From the NCBI GenBank assembly GCA_004151065.3, contig NWUY0300036166.1:13316-37266 (forward strand): 23,951 bases of DNA. Direction: 5' to 3'. This stretch comes from Larix sibirica (Eukaryota; Streptophyta; Pinopsida; Pinales; Pinaceae). A program made the position numbers and the translations under genes. How positions within the stretch are numbered: position 1 is the stretch's first letter; every line of letters begins with the position of its first letter. Below are positions 1 to 9,884 of the stretch, piece by piece. Under the pieces are notes generated by a model. The model had not been told where the DNA came from. It saw nothing but the letters and a program-made list of their open reading frames with translations, and did not search any database.

Positions 1-1340
1 TGTAACTTGTCCCCTTTTAGTGACTTAGGAAAAATCACTAGGGGAACACTTTCCTAGGTACAAAATCAACACTCCTTATGACCAAGGAGAGTGTTCTCCC
101 TCACTTCCAACTTGTCCTTGAATAACATAAACTACTTCCCCACCAAAGGTGGTAATCTGCTCACGTGCTTCTCACACAATAGAGGAAATTCCCACCCTTT
201 CTAAGATCATCTCTAAAAAGGTCAAATCAAATGTCCATTCATGTTAGGTATCATCACATGAAGGACAACCCGAGCTACAACTCTCATGATTTCGCTTCAT
301 GCGGGAAGACCTTCTGGCATGTCCTCCTCCAGAATCATGCCATCGATGTCATTACATTGTTTGGTTTCACCATTGATGTCGTTACATTGTTTGGTTTCAC
401 CTTAATGACTATTGTTGTCATTTTTGTTAACAACATAAAAATTCAAGTAATGTACCATCATGCTAGCCTAGATAATGTACACTATTGATGGGTGTTTGAT
501 GTGCATATGTCCCTTCACAATTATGATGAATTTGAAAATTAGAGTGTTGCACATGAAGAGAGTGAAGTAGAGGAAAAAATAAGTTTCGTCCAACTAAAAA
601 CAATAAAATGATCCCAATTCTTATCAGTCTTAAGATTCCATCTTCAACACAAGTGTTGCTCCAAGACTTGTGGATGTTAAAGAAGAATTCACCGAGACAA
701 TTTTCCCCTTAAACTTAGATCCAAAATAAAATCCTAAAAACCTTTACAAGGGTTCTACATGTGATTCTCAAGAGACATTTAGTTTGAAGAAACATTACAT
801 GAATCTCTACATGACTAGGCTTGGCCATGCATGGATGTAGGAAAATTTAGTCTCAATAACTAATCCACTTGATTCTTATAGTGATTCTCCTCTCACTTTT
901 ACCTTAGTAGACATTAAGAGTTGGTTAACTAGGGATATCTAAACGATACGTGTCCTTGGGCCTTCCAAACTTCTGAAGAAAAAAAGTGGTGTGGCCTCTC
1001 AGGGAAATTAATTTTGTGGTCAACCTTGTGATGTGTTAACAAGAACTTGCACTTAAAAAAACACCTGTCACTCTAAATATTAAGATAGATGGAGCCTAGT
1101 CCTTTCCTTTCCTTATGGCCACCATGACATAGGGGCATCCTTGGTGTATGGTCCATCCTGCATTACTACAAAATATTTGTATTTGAACTTTTTGAGTTCT
1201 AGTAGTAGTTCCTAGGATTTAACAAAGGACATAGGACCAAGGAGTAACCCACAAGGTTGTTATTTAGAGTAGTGATTGTGTAGACCAAGTTGACATGGTC
1301 AAGTATGATCAACTAATGATGATGTGGAACCGGTGGAAAT
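1..1340. other. No recognised gene; AT-rich non-coding or heavily decayed DNA
   Basis: No frame gives a protein family I recognise. A low-stop stretch exists on the + strand around 590-960; for example, 670-720 reads as VDVKEEFTETIFPLNLD. I cannot assign it and it is interrupted on both sides. It may be a very old transposon fragment. The open stretch at 231-488 contains a duplicated 30-bp unit and has no recognisable domain. Confidence 0.5.
345..404. repeat. 30-bp direct tandem repeat, two copies
   Basis: The unit starting GATGTC at 345 recurs at 375 with one or two substitutions. It encodes IDVITLFGFT / IDVVTLFGFT in the + frame. Thirty bases keep the frame. The sequence shows only a local duplication and no function can be assigned. 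Confidence 0.85.
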
Positions 1341-2055
1341 TTTCAACTATGATCTTAAACTTTAGTAATTTCAAGGCCCATAAAAGGCCACTTACATCTA
1401 TTCAAAGGGTGGCAAGGGGGGGGTCCAAGAAAGATGAAGGAAATGGTTTTAAGGCTTTGTAGCAGGTTGTAGAGCCTTAGATTTCTTGTTAGAATTTTAT
1501 TTAGAGCAAGTATTCAAGTTTTCATTATCATATATTGAGGCTATTTTCTATTGCATGATTCCATGGACAATGCCATCTGTTTAGATTTTGTAATGAATAT
1601 TCTATTTTGAGTAAAACAATTTGCAAAACTAAGGTTAGATGGCCTACTGTTGAAGTTATGCATTGAAATGTCTATTTGTTGTGTGAGTAGGCTTCCAATG
1701 GTTATTTGTGGTTTGTTGTTTACTTGATTGGAATCGGTTGTGTTCACTATTAAACATCATCTACTATGTGGTTTGGGTTGTAGTATACCCATTTGTATTG
1801 CTTTCATGTGTGCCCTATTCCAGGATGCCCCTCATCCCTCCACTAAGTGGTTTCATAGTAGGTTTATGCTTGTGTGGTGGTCAAGTTCTATTGAGTTTGG
1901 TTTCTAAGAAAATATTTGAAGTTCATGTTCTCATGTCAAGTCTGGATTGGCTAGTTGAGGCTATATAAATCTATGAAAGTATTTGCAAAATATTACGTAG
2001 TGTGGGTGACAATATGACACATTGAGGATGGTTTCCTATATGAAGAGTCCAAAGA
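1341..2055 (+). other. Possible 5' LTR remnant and leader of element B
   Basis: This stretch lies directly upstream of the gag relic of element B and has no coding signal of its own. It contains a TATA-like motif (1378-1388) and then AT-rich sequence up to the gag start at 2056. No convincing primer-binding site is visible and no matching 3' LTR exists in the window, so the LTR identity is inferred only from position. Open frames here, such as 1708-1968 (+) and 1541-1747 (-), have no family resemblance. Confidence 0.25.
1378..1388 (+). promoter_or_regulatory. TATA-like motif, possible LTR promoter
   Basis: CCCATAAAAGG sits about 670 bp upstream of the element B gag relic, within a short GGCC...GGCC context. 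It fits a retrotransposon LTR promoter, but a chance match in AT-rich DNA is also possible. Confidence 0.25.
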
Positions 2056-2990
2056 ATGATACCACCCAAAAACCAAAATCAAGATGAAAATGGTGATCTT
2101 GTAGAAGCTTTAAGAGTGTCATTTATTAGATTGGAAGCCATAGATTCCTCCCAAATAAGGGGAGCAAGAACATGTATTTTGATCAAAGCACCGAGTGCAA
2201 TAGTGTGGAAGAAGAAGAGTTTCCACAAGAATAAGCATAGAATTCACAAGTTAATTTGATAAAAGTGATTAAGAGTATAGAGAATAGACCCATACTGCAT
2301 ATTCATACATATTCAATCTGTTTGAATCCAAAGGAGCATGTTGACTAGAATGGTGAAATGGATAAATGATTTATTGTTGAAGGAGTTGAGTACCATAAGA
2401 AAGTAAAATTTTAATATCTGTAGCTCAAGGTACTTGCATCCCTATGGTGGGATACCCCACAGTAAGGAAAATATCACAATTTGGGAGAGGATGGTGGCCA
2501 TGTTGGAGGCCAAATTTTTGGTTGCATATTTCTCTTTGAACCTACTAAAAAAATTGCAAAACTTGAGATAGAAGGAGATGTCAGTGAAAGACTGCATAGA
2601 GGATTTTTACGAGTTTTCCATCATATTAAGGAGAAGTATGGAAACTTCAGATTTTTTTTTTTTTTTTTATGTATGTAAATGGAAAAAGATATTCTATTCA
2701 AGATTAAATATGCAATGTTAAATTTTATTCTATTAATAAAGTTTATCAATAGGCTTCGAGGATTGAAGAAATTTTATTTAGAAAACAACAAGGTTCTAGA
2801 GGAGGGGGACTCCTAGAAGTAAAAGAAGGAACATGTCATATAGAGGAGGTTCACATGGGGAGTGCACAAACTCATCCTCAACGTACAATTCAAAGCGATA
2901 TAGTGTGTTTTAATGCCATCGAGAGCATAAGAAGAGGTCCTAGAAATAAGGAAACCTCATACCAATGTGGAGGTTATGTACTTAAAGCAT
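2056..2990 (+). pseudogene. gag: Element B gag relic
   Basis: The likely start is the ATG at 2056 (MIPPKNQNQDENGDLVEAL). Around 2480-2650 a different frame reads WERMVAMLEAKF, then LQNLR, then VKDCIEDFYEFS. This is the tryptophan, 'L..KF', 'LQNLRQG..SV.EY..EF' signature of the Ty3/gypsy gag capsid domain. A basic, Arg/Ser-rich stretch at about 2790-2860 and a degenerate cysteine-containing stretch (YQCGGYVLKAL) near 2960 sit where the nucleocapsid and zinc knuckle should be. A 17-T homopolymer at 2652-2668 interrupts the frame. In an active element gag forms the virus-like particle; this copy is broken by several stops and at least two frameshifts. Confidence 0.75.
2652..2668 (+). repeat. Poly-T run (17 T) inside gag relic
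   Basis: An uninterrupted run of 17 T falls in the decayed gag of element B. It may mark a length-mutation hotspot. It could also be affected by sequencing error. Confidence 0.8.
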
Positions 2991-3099
2991 TACACTATCA
3001 AAGTTACTAGCATGATGAAATAAACAATAATACCAGGGAAAATGTGGTACAAGGATAAAAAATGGAAACATACACAAAGTTTGATGAAGTACAACAAGA

Positions 3100-3610
3100 G
3101 CATAGAGAAAGTCTTATGTTCAAATGGGTTTTGTTGAAGTAAGAGAAGCAACCTACAAAAAGGGAACAAAAAAAATGAATACAATTTTAGGACAAAATTT
3201 AAGATTGAAAATAAATGTTGTAATCTTATTGTTGGTGGTAGCACTGCAAATTTAGTATTCTATATAGAGGTGACTTAGAGGTTAAAATTAGAATGTAAAT
3301 TGCAACCCGCACCCTATAGAGTAGCATGGGTGTAGAAAATCAATAGGTTACTATGAGTGGCTAATGTTTAATAAATTTCCATTTTGGAGATTATCATGAT
3401 TATATTTTGCGTTATATATTATATATTACCTATGGATACTTGTCATATATTGTTGGGAAACCTTGGAAACATAACATGCATACCATGACAGATGGAAAGA
3501 AGAATATCATTCAATGGAAAAGGATGGTAGGAAGTTCAACTTACTTTCAATGGAATAAGAAACCAGGGAATCTAGCAACTATTGGGTATTGATGTGTTTA
3601 GGCAAGGAAT
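3100..3610 (+). pseudogene. Element B retroviral-type aspartic protease relic
   Basis: Reading across frames gives CNLIVGGSTANLVF near 3215-3260. This matches the 'NVIVDGGSTDNLVS' active-site loop of plant gypsy proteases, but the catalytic Asp is lost (VGGST instead of VDGGST). LKLECKLQPAPYRVAWV follows at 3280-3335. Then YIVGKPWKHNMHTMTDGKKN (3440-3515) corresponds to the conserved 'LLGRPWQ.D....HDGRKN' segment between protease and RT. The final part (3407-3592) is one uninterrupted frame. The enzyme would process Gag-Pol; this copy has stops, frameshifts and a missing catalytic residue. Confidence 0.8.
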
Positions 3611-3699
3611 TCTTAAAGTTAAGAAGACAAAGTTTTATGCCTAAAGCTTGGGGTGATTATAGAAGTGTAGATTTTGTTGAGGGAATATGTTGACATTGT

Positions 3700-4560
3700 G
3701 ACAAAATACATTCCAACAAGAGTAACTCCCATAAGAAGTATATTGCAACAAATTGATTCAATACTAGGGTCTAGTTTTTGAAACAAAAGAACACACAAAA
3801 TGACTCTACTTGAAGTGAAAAGGTAAATAGACAAGTCTAAGAGCTATTGGATAGAAGTGTGATCAAAGAGAGTTTAATCCCTTATGCAACACCAATCGTT
3901 CTTATGCCCAAGAATGGAGGAGAATAGAGGATGTGTACAAATTCCAAGGAAATAAACAAGATAGCCACCAACTAGAGGTTTCCATTGCTAAGAATGCATG
4001 ACTTATTGCAATGTTTGAGTGGGGAAGCGTATTTTTCCAAGATAAACATGAAAAATGGGTGTCACAAAATCCATATTGGAGTGGGTGATGAGTGGAAAAG
4101 ATTCCTCAACACAAAGGAGGTGCTGCATGAATCACTGGTTATGCCATTAGATCAACAAATACATCAAGTGCCTTTATGAGGTTAATGAATGATGTGTTGA
4201 AACCTTAGGAAAATATGTGGTTGTTTATCTCGAAGACACTCTAATTCTCATGAGAACAAGAGAGGAGGATATGGTGCTCATAATGCAAGTGTTACAATAT
4301 CTAAGAAGATGACAGTTTCTCATGAATTTGAAGAAGTGTTTGTTTTTGCAGGAATACTTAGGGTATTTGGGGTTTGCAATATCCCAAGAATCATATAAGT
4401 TGTATTAAAAAAAGGTCAAATCTAGTGTAAGGTGGCCTATACCAAAGAGTACATTTGAGGTAAGAAGTTTCAAGGGATGGAAATATTTTAGAGGAAATTT
4501 ATTAGATAAAGTTAGTGCATGAAAAAAGTAGATTTTAAGGGAACAATTGCAACCCAAAAC
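3700..4560 (+). pseudogene. pol: Element B reverse transcriptase relic
   Basis: RT motifs can be followed through several frames: VIKESLIPYATPIVLMPKNG-like text at 3855-3915, then LLRMHDLLQCLSGEAYFSKI (3982-4041), NGCHKIHIGVGDEWKRF (4051-4101), a 'YEVNE..VETLGKYVVVYLEDTLIL' block (4175-4255) and LQEYLGYLGFAISQE (4345-4390). These are the canonical fingers and palm blocks of Ty3/gypsy RT. The catalytic YLDD box reads YLED at 4226-4237, so the first metal-binding aspartate has become glutamate. Length and order are normal for the family, but stops and frameshifts make it non-functional. Confidence 0.85.
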
Positions 4561-5060
4561 AACTTTGAATTGCTGGAGGAAGGGACAAAGGAATTTTTAT
4601 TGGCAATATTTGACATTGAAAAAAGTACTCCAAGTGGATTGCAATGCAAGTGGAGCAACAGTTGGGCTAGTTTGAGTTAAGAGTGTAAACATATTATTTT
4701 CTTTAGCAAAAGTTGAATGATTCTAGAAAGATATATTTATTTTATGATTAGGGATTTTATAATCAAAGAATTGAAGAAGTGGAAACACTACGTTTCTATA
4801 TATTGACCACCCAACATCGTAATGTATAAAAGTGAAGGATAATTGAGTAAAAAATACTTGAGGTGGGTATAATTCATTTGTTTTTGAAGCATAGGTTACG
4901 GAAGACTAACAATGTTGCAAATGCATTGATTATAAGAGTTGATTTACTAACCACCATGTAAGTGGGTGCTGTGGGATTGGATACTATGCATAGTTTGTAT
5001 GTAGATGATGCAAATTTTGAATCAATGTGGAGGGATTGTGAAGAGACTTAGGGTGAAGAC
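4560..5060 (+). pseudogene. pol: Element B RNase H relic and RH-INT linker
   Basis: KKVLQVDCNASGATVGLV at 4618-4672 corresponds to the 'FQVDCDASGTAIGAVLSQ' start of Ty3/gypsy RNase H; the second Asp of DCDASG is Asn here. The block around 4700-4800 (KSLNDSRKIYLFYD, then 'KKWRHYLLPK'-like text) is degenerate. RKTNNVANAL at 4900-4930 is the 'GKSNKVADALSRR' end of RNase H. LLTTM followed by VGAVGLDTMHSLYVDDANFE (4943-5020) is the connecting linker. In an active element RNase H removes the RNA strand during reverse transcription; this copy is interrupted by several stops. Confidence 0.8.
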
Positions 5061-5215
5061 CAAACATTATATTTGGAGTACTACATTCAAGAAGGATATA
5101 TGTTTAGAAATCAACAGATTTGTATTCCTAGAAAATAAATGAGTGGAAATAGGATTAGAGAGTTGCATGGTGGGGAGTTAGTAAAACACGTTAATGTTGA
5201 TAAGAAAAAATCCTT
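5061..5215 (+). pseudogene. pol: Element B integrase N-terminus (HH half of zinc finger)
   Basis: YLEYYIQEGYMFRNQQICIP (5071-5130) and RELHGGELVKHVNVDK (5157-5204) match the pre-zinc strand and the two-histidine half of the plant gypsy integrase HHCC zinc finger. His codons lie at 5166-5168 and 5187-5189. The frame is cut at 5215 by the 5' LTR of element A. The two cysteines of the same finger lie at 10423-10434, after A's 3' LTR, so the finger was split by the insertion. Confidence 0.85.
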
Positions 5216-5685
5216 TGTTAAGGTCCTACCCTAACCCCCTTACTTTAGGAGTTAGACAAGTAATGTATGCAATCATCTCCTTTGAATAAGGATGAATAGT
5301 TAGTAGTGGATAATTAATTAATGTAAAACTGATCTATTTATTATTAAGGACCACTAGGTAGATGGGACTCATTAACTATAGGACCAAGTCAAGTAATTAA
5401 GGTTTTTGGATATTGAAATCCTATTTAAAGAGCTAAGAGGCTATGGATTGTTTTGTCAAGAAATTGTTGTATTTGGAGCTTTGTTCAAGTGAAAGGTTTC
5501 CCAACCTTAAGAGTCGAGTGTATTGTTTTTTGAATTGATTATCATAATACAATGGTTATTTCTGTAACATCTTTCTTCTCTATTGTCTTGTGCTTGGTTA
5601 TTATGCATTGTAAATTATGGTTTGTTGCATCATAAATATCTATATATCCTATGCTTTTCTAACTTTTAGGTTTCAATACATCACA
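5216..5685 (+). repeat. 5' LTR of element A
   Basis: This 470-bp copy begins TGTTA and ends CACA. It aligns along its whole length with 9885-10356 and 15843-16312. A TATA-like CTATTTAAAG is at 5421-5430. By eye it differs from the 3' LTR far more than the two 3' LTR copies differ from each other, so A inserted well before the large block was copied. The near-palindrome at its start (TTAGGGTA/TACCCTAA in the other LTRs) is decayed here. Confidence 0.93.
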
Positions 5686-5687
5686 AA

Positions 5688-5699
5688 TGGTATCAAAGC
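5688..5699 (+). promoter_or_regulatory. Primer-binding site, initiator tRNA-Met type
   Basis: TGGTATCAAAGC lies two bases after the 5' LTR. The plant tRNA-iMet-complementary PBS is TGGTATCAGAGC, so one base differs. It defines the LTR end and the priming site for minus-strand DNA synthesis. Confidence 0.9.
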
Positions 5700-6600
5700 A
5701 CATACTTGAGCTAGCATGCCTCCATAATTTTTGTAGATTTTTTTAGGCTAGAAATGTGTTCTGGCATATTTAAATAACACAAATATCTATTTTTGACTGG
5801 GTAAATTTTGGTTTGGGAAGCATACACACAGGATATGAAAATAGTACAAGTCACATTGTTGGACACCCTTGTAACCTCTAATGGTATACCTTTGAGTAGT
5901 ATTGCATAAGACAATACTGTATATGGAATTTCACTTCCACGTACCCTAGGGTACAATGGAACTCCCCTAAACAACTTGGAACTATCCCTAGATAATTTGA
6001 TCAACCATGTTGTTTCTATAATGGCACTAAGCAGAGCACTTGGGAAGATTACTCTCTAGTACCTGGTTAGCTAGGTAATACAACTAAGGGCATGATTGAG
6101 CTTCCTTAGTTAGTGACTGGAGGGATAGGGTCAAGTACTATTATTGGACCCCACATGTATATGTGAGAGATAAAACACCTGGAACTCCCTTATCCTCAAG
6201 ACCCTAGAAATCCTATCCTATGAGACCAACTAGTGAAATTCCTACATCTTTGCATCTAGAAGGAATTTGATAATTCTGTTAGTGCAATAATATTTAGAGG
6301 GGTTTAATACTCCTATTAGAATTAAAGATAAAGTAGTACGGGATCCACCTACGCCATTATGGAGACATATTTCAAAAGAATCCTTGCATCGTGTTGATCG
6401 TGTTGATATACATCTCTAACAATTTTTTTTTGTGGACCTTCCCATGCAAAACTGGTGGTACCTCTCAATCAAAGACTCCTCTTTTACCAATGGTCATTTT
6501 GGGATGAGTTGGTATTAATACTTTTAAGATCCTAAGTGGTCCCATGGTAAACACCCACAACCAATCAAATAGGAAAAACTAGAACAAAGATCCACCAAAG
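5700..6600 (+). other. Element A untranslated leader, copy 1
   Basis: This region between the PBS and gag has no convincing reading frame on the + strand. A minus-strand open stretch at 5711-6004 lacks family features and is not supported by copy 2. The region is homologous to 11500-12406. Confidence 0.6.
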
Positions 6601-7430
6601 GAAACTAAGTCTCTTGAATCAATGGTCATGGCATTGAAACATATAGTCATATCCACATCGATCAGGTTAACCAACACCAAATTTTGAACATACTAACTAA
6701 ACATGTGGGTCGAGATCCCACACCAAAGAATCCATCCAAGGATGCAATGGTTAATGAATAATAGGGATCTCATGCTCTCTTCCATAAAAACCAACCTCCA
6801 CCATTTCAGGATAATACTTCATGGAATTATTTACCAAAGGCCAACATGTGCGAATTTGATGGATCAAATCCCTTGAATTGGGTTACCCAAATGGAAACCT
6901 ATTTTTCTCTCCATGGCATTAAAGATTATCTCCAAAAGTTAAAAGTGGGGGTCTTATGTTTAGAATCAGAACGTTGGGCATGTTGGCAATATACCAAAAG
7001 TCTTATAGTCATTATGTACCTTGGAGCCAATTTTTTAATATCCTTCATGATAATTTTGAATCAGACACTCACTACCTAATATGGTTGACCAAATTACTCC
7101 AAAGAAACATGGTTCTAGACTACATTACAACATTTGAGAAATTAGCAATCTGCATGTATGGCCTCTTTGATTCCTTTTTTAGGAATACTTCATCAGTGGC
7201 TTCAAAGAGGCAATTCAAGCACATTCCATTATGAAATTCCCAACAACGTCATTAGAAGCTTGTGATAGATCTTAATTTCCTACTCACACAATGTCTCCCA
7301 TGGATATTAATTCCATCACCTCCAACATGTTTCCATTACGGATCCAAAATTTATCTCTTGATGCAATCGCATAAATGCTTCAAGCTTTGCTATAATTGTC
7401 ATGAATAATGTTTTCGAGGGAATAAATGAA
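6601..7430 (+). pseudogene. gag: Element A gag relic with zinc knuckle, copy 1
   Basis: After ETKSLESMVMALKHIV (6601-6648), the capsid core reads CEFDGSNPLNWVTQMETYFS (6849-6908), then frame-shifts to VPWSQFFNILHDNFESD (7016-7066) and LTKLLQRNMVLDYITTFEKL (7084-7143). This is the 'FDG..P..W......YF' and 'L..L.Q...V.DYI..FEKL' pattern of plant gypsy Gag. The C-terminal knuckle at 7388-7429 reads C-Y-N-C then stop, C-F-R-G-N-K-stop. The His and last Cys of the C-X2-C...G-H-X-C motif, preserved in copy 2, are mutated here. Gag would form the particle and bind RNA. At least two frameshifts and several stops make it inactive. Confidence 0.83.
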
Positions 7431-7529
7431 AAGAACATAAATGATTCCAAATAGATGTATCCTTACATGATCACTTATTAGAAATAAAAATTGAAGGTAC
7501 TCGTAAACTAGAAATTGAGGATATTGGTC

Positions 7530-7805
7530 CACCCATGAAAGATGAAAACACATTGCAAGATCCTAGGGAGGGATTCCAAATATTTCTCCATGCCTTATAG
7601 GGTTTCTCCACACCCCAGACATTGAAGTTGATAGGCTACACCAAGCACTGTAAATTCATTGTACTAATTGATAGTGGAAACACCCATGATTTTATTCGTA
7701 GGAGAGTTGCAAGAGAAACCCATTGATATGTCTACTTTATACCAATTTCCAAATTATGATAGTAAATGGTGGTATGATGAAGTGTGGGGTTCGCTGTGAA
7801 AATGA
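7530..7805 (+). pseudogene. Element A protease relic, copy 1
   Basis: One frame reads DENTLQDPREGFQIFLHAL, stop, GFSTPQTLKLIGYTKHCKFI, then VLIDSGNTHDFIRRRVA. This matches the gypsy retropepsin pattern 'P.TM.L.G.....V.VLIDSGSTHNF'. The catalytic Asp of DSG is intact at 7670-7672. GGMMKCGVRCEN (about 7768-7803) is the downstream 'GG..KC.G.C.N' flap-region motif. Recognisable protease ends here and the sequence then changes to unrelated DNA instead of RT. One internal stop near 7600 is absent from copy 2. Confidence 0.85.
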
Positions 7806-8351
7806 GGGAGGAGGAGGAGAGAGAACACCTAGAGTGGCTCAGGTTACAAAGGGACTCGGAATTTGGTTCCATGAGTGCTTGCAATGTGATCATGTATAAT
7901 TACATGCTTTGTATTTCATCGTTTTAATAGAGATCTTCTATCCACTCCCCCCCACCTCACAATTTGATGGTTAATACTCATTTTGTTTGATTCTAATTGG
8001 TTTAAGGGCTTAACCCTCCTGATAGGTTAACTAGGGTAAATCATTCATATTATTAATTTATGATTTGGTTTATAAATTTATAGTGCCAAAAGGTATTTGA
8101 GAAATATCTCTTGTCTACTTGTGTTCATATTTGAAGGCATGATGCATTGAAGCTTTAGAGGAGGAGAAGGATCGAGGACAACCAACGAAGAACATGTTCA
8201 TTTCCTTTTCTTGGTTCATTATCTTTGTCTTCTTAGATATTTATTCAACTTCTTGAGTCTAGACCAATACCCTAGGGGAACAATAGTAGTCGTATGTCCC
8301 TTGCTCTGTTAATAGTCATCCCTATCTATTAGGGAAAATCTCCCACAATAG
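7806..8351 (+). other. Unrelated DNA in place of RT/RNase H, copy 1
   Basis: An RT plus RNase H region of roughly 2 kb is expected between protease and integrase. Only about 545 bp is present. It contains no RT motif in any frame, a C-rich tract near 7946, AT-rich sequence, and a purine-rich patch at 8157-8200 reading ALEEEKDRGQPTKNMF. Its source is unknown: captured host sequence, an old insertion or the product of a deletion. The same sequence occurs in copy 2 (13581-14301). Confidence 0.75.
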
Positions 8352-9860
8352 AAGGGTAGATAAAATGTGGTGGTTGTTACGTTGTCTAGGAAATTTGAAG
8401 AGGAGGGTTTTGTCTTTGCATTATCCCTTCTAGTTATATGTTGGATTGAGGAAGTGAGCCACAAATGGATGGAATGACACTACAGTGCAACTCAATCAAC
8501 AACTTAAGGAATATTCAAACCCTTATCAAGGTATATGTGGCATCAAGATCATTGCACTATAAGAGCACCTTTTTCTAGCACATAATTTAGCTTTGAAATA
8601 AAGGATCTTAGAGGAGTTACATTCCTCACCCTCAGTAGGTCACTTAGGATTTCATAAAACCTATGAAAGGATTAAGCGTTCATTCTTTTGGGAAGACATG
8701 AAAATAAACATCCAAACCTTTGTTGCAGTGTGCAACACTTGTAAAAGACACAAGGGAGAAATAGTGAAGTCGGCAGGGCCCTTACATCCACTTCCAATTC
8801 CAACCCATCTATGCACTAATATTTCTTTGGATTTTATAGTGGGGTTTCATAGAGCTAGTAATAAATCAATCATCGCGGTGGTTGTTAATCGTATTTCAAA
8901 GTATGCCCACTTTTGAGCATTGTCACACCCTTTTACACCATCATTAGTTGCCCAAGTTTTCATGGGTCATATTTTAAAATACATGGTATGCTCACTTCCA
9001 TTCTTTTGATAAGGACCCTACCTTCACAAGAAAATTTAGGAAATATTTATTTAAACTTCAGGGTACCCAATTGAAACTTAGCACAACCTATCACCCATAA
9101 ATAAATGGTGATATATAAGTAGTGAATAAGTGTTTAGAAACTTGTTTGAGATGCTTTGCTTCAAAGAAGTTGCACCAATGGGCACAGTGGCTTCCTTTTG
9201 CAGAATGGTGCTACATTACCACTTATCATGGAGCTTCCAAAATGAACCCGTATGAAGTAGTGTATGGCCAAAAACCCTTGTCCATGGTTTCCTATTTAAT
9301 AGGAACTTCTTGGGTCCATATAGTGGATACACTTCACACCAAAGAAGTTATTCTTTGTACACTTAAGGACAATTTGACTATGACTCAAAATAGAATGAAA
9401 CAACATGCAAATAATTATTACTTAGAGTGTTTGTTCGCAAAAGGGGATCGAGTGTTTCTTCATCTTCAACCTTACTAACATACATCGCTAGAAAATAACT
9501 TCCACTAGAAACTAGCCCCAATGTTCTTTGGACCTTACAAGATCCTACAACACATTGGATAGGTGGCCCACAAGCTTGCTTTGCTAGATCACTCCAAGAT
9601 TCACCCAGTCTTTCGTGTCTCTTTCCTAAAAAAGGTGGTGGTCTCCAATTGTAAAGTGCAAACCAAGTTACCAAAAATTGATGAGGAAGGTTCCATTTCG
9701 CTCTAGCTAGAAGCANATATTGGATAGCAGGGAACACCAATTGCATAGGTGTACAATCAAAGAAATCTTGATCCAGTGGAAAGATACACAACCAAAATAT
9801 GTCACCTAGGAACCTGAAGGTATTCTACAACAATTTCATCACCTTTATCCTTGAGGACAA
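8352..9860 (+). pseudogene. pol: Element A RNase H end, integrase and chromodomain-like tail, copy 1
   Basis: It opens with NVVVVTLSRKFEEEG (about 8364-8410), the last residues of RNase H ('NVVADALSRKFEEEG'). The integrase HHCC finger follows: HSSPSVGHLGFHKTYERIKR (8622-8681) and CNTCKRHKGE (8731-8760). The core shows LDFIVGF (first Asp), FDKDPTF (second Asp, about 9006-9028, other frame) and YHP.ING...VVNKCLE, where the catalytic Glu codon is TAA (9116-9118). WAQWLPFAEWCYITTYHGAS (9178-9237) to VFLHLQPY forms the C-terminal part. At 9720-9850 REHQLHRCTIKEILIQWKD, then EPEGILQQF, is a chromodomain-like end. Frameshifts and stops are frequent. Integrase would insert cDNA and the chromodomain would steer it to chromatin. 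Confidence 0.88.
9716..9716. other. Ambiguous base (N), possible contig join
   Basis: The sequence GAAGCA-N-ATATTGG corresponds to GAAGCAGTATTGG in copy 2 (15661-15673). The N replaces one base and adds one. It may be a base ambiguity or a join. Confidence 0.9.
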
Positions 9861-9870
9861 CAATAATCTT

Positions 9871-9882
9871 GAAGGGGGAGGG
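9871..9882 (+). promoter_or_regulatory. Polypurine tract of element A, copy 1
   Basis: GAAGGGGGAGGG is immediately followed by CA and the 3' LTR start TGTTAGGG. This is the expected priming site for plus-strand synthesis and fixes the LTR boundary. Confidence 0.9.
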
Positions 9883-9884
9883 CA

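Larger units (their letters stand above)
2056..5215 (+). mobile_element. Ty3/gypsy element B, 5' part (gag-PR-RT-RH-INT start)
   Basis: Domain relics run in canonical Ty3/gypsy order on the + strand: gag (2056-2990), protease (3100-3610), reverse transcriptase (3700-4560), RNase H and linker (4560-5060) and the start of integrase (5061-5215). The coding sequence stops abruptly at 5215, where the LTR of element A begins, and resumes at 10357 after A's 3' LTR. B is therefore the host of a nested insertion. Many stops and frameshifts show long inactivity. The protease segment and RT of the type seen here resemble plant chromovirus-like gypsy elements, but a lineage call needs a tree. Its LTRs are not convincingly visible. 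Confidence 0.85.

Noticed and set aside
1708-1968. + strand 86-codon hydrophobic open frame
   Set aside because: It has no recognisable domain and sits in the presumed leader. Its hydrophobic composition follows from T-rich sequence.
5711-6004. Minus-strand 97-codon open frame
   Set aside because: It lies in the element A leader, has no family features, and its counterpart in copy 2 is not conserved as a frame.
9378-9791. Minus-strand 137-codon open frame across an N
   Set aside because: It is antisense to the integrase C-terminus and chromodomain-like tail, which are supported on the + strand. It also includes the ambiguous base.
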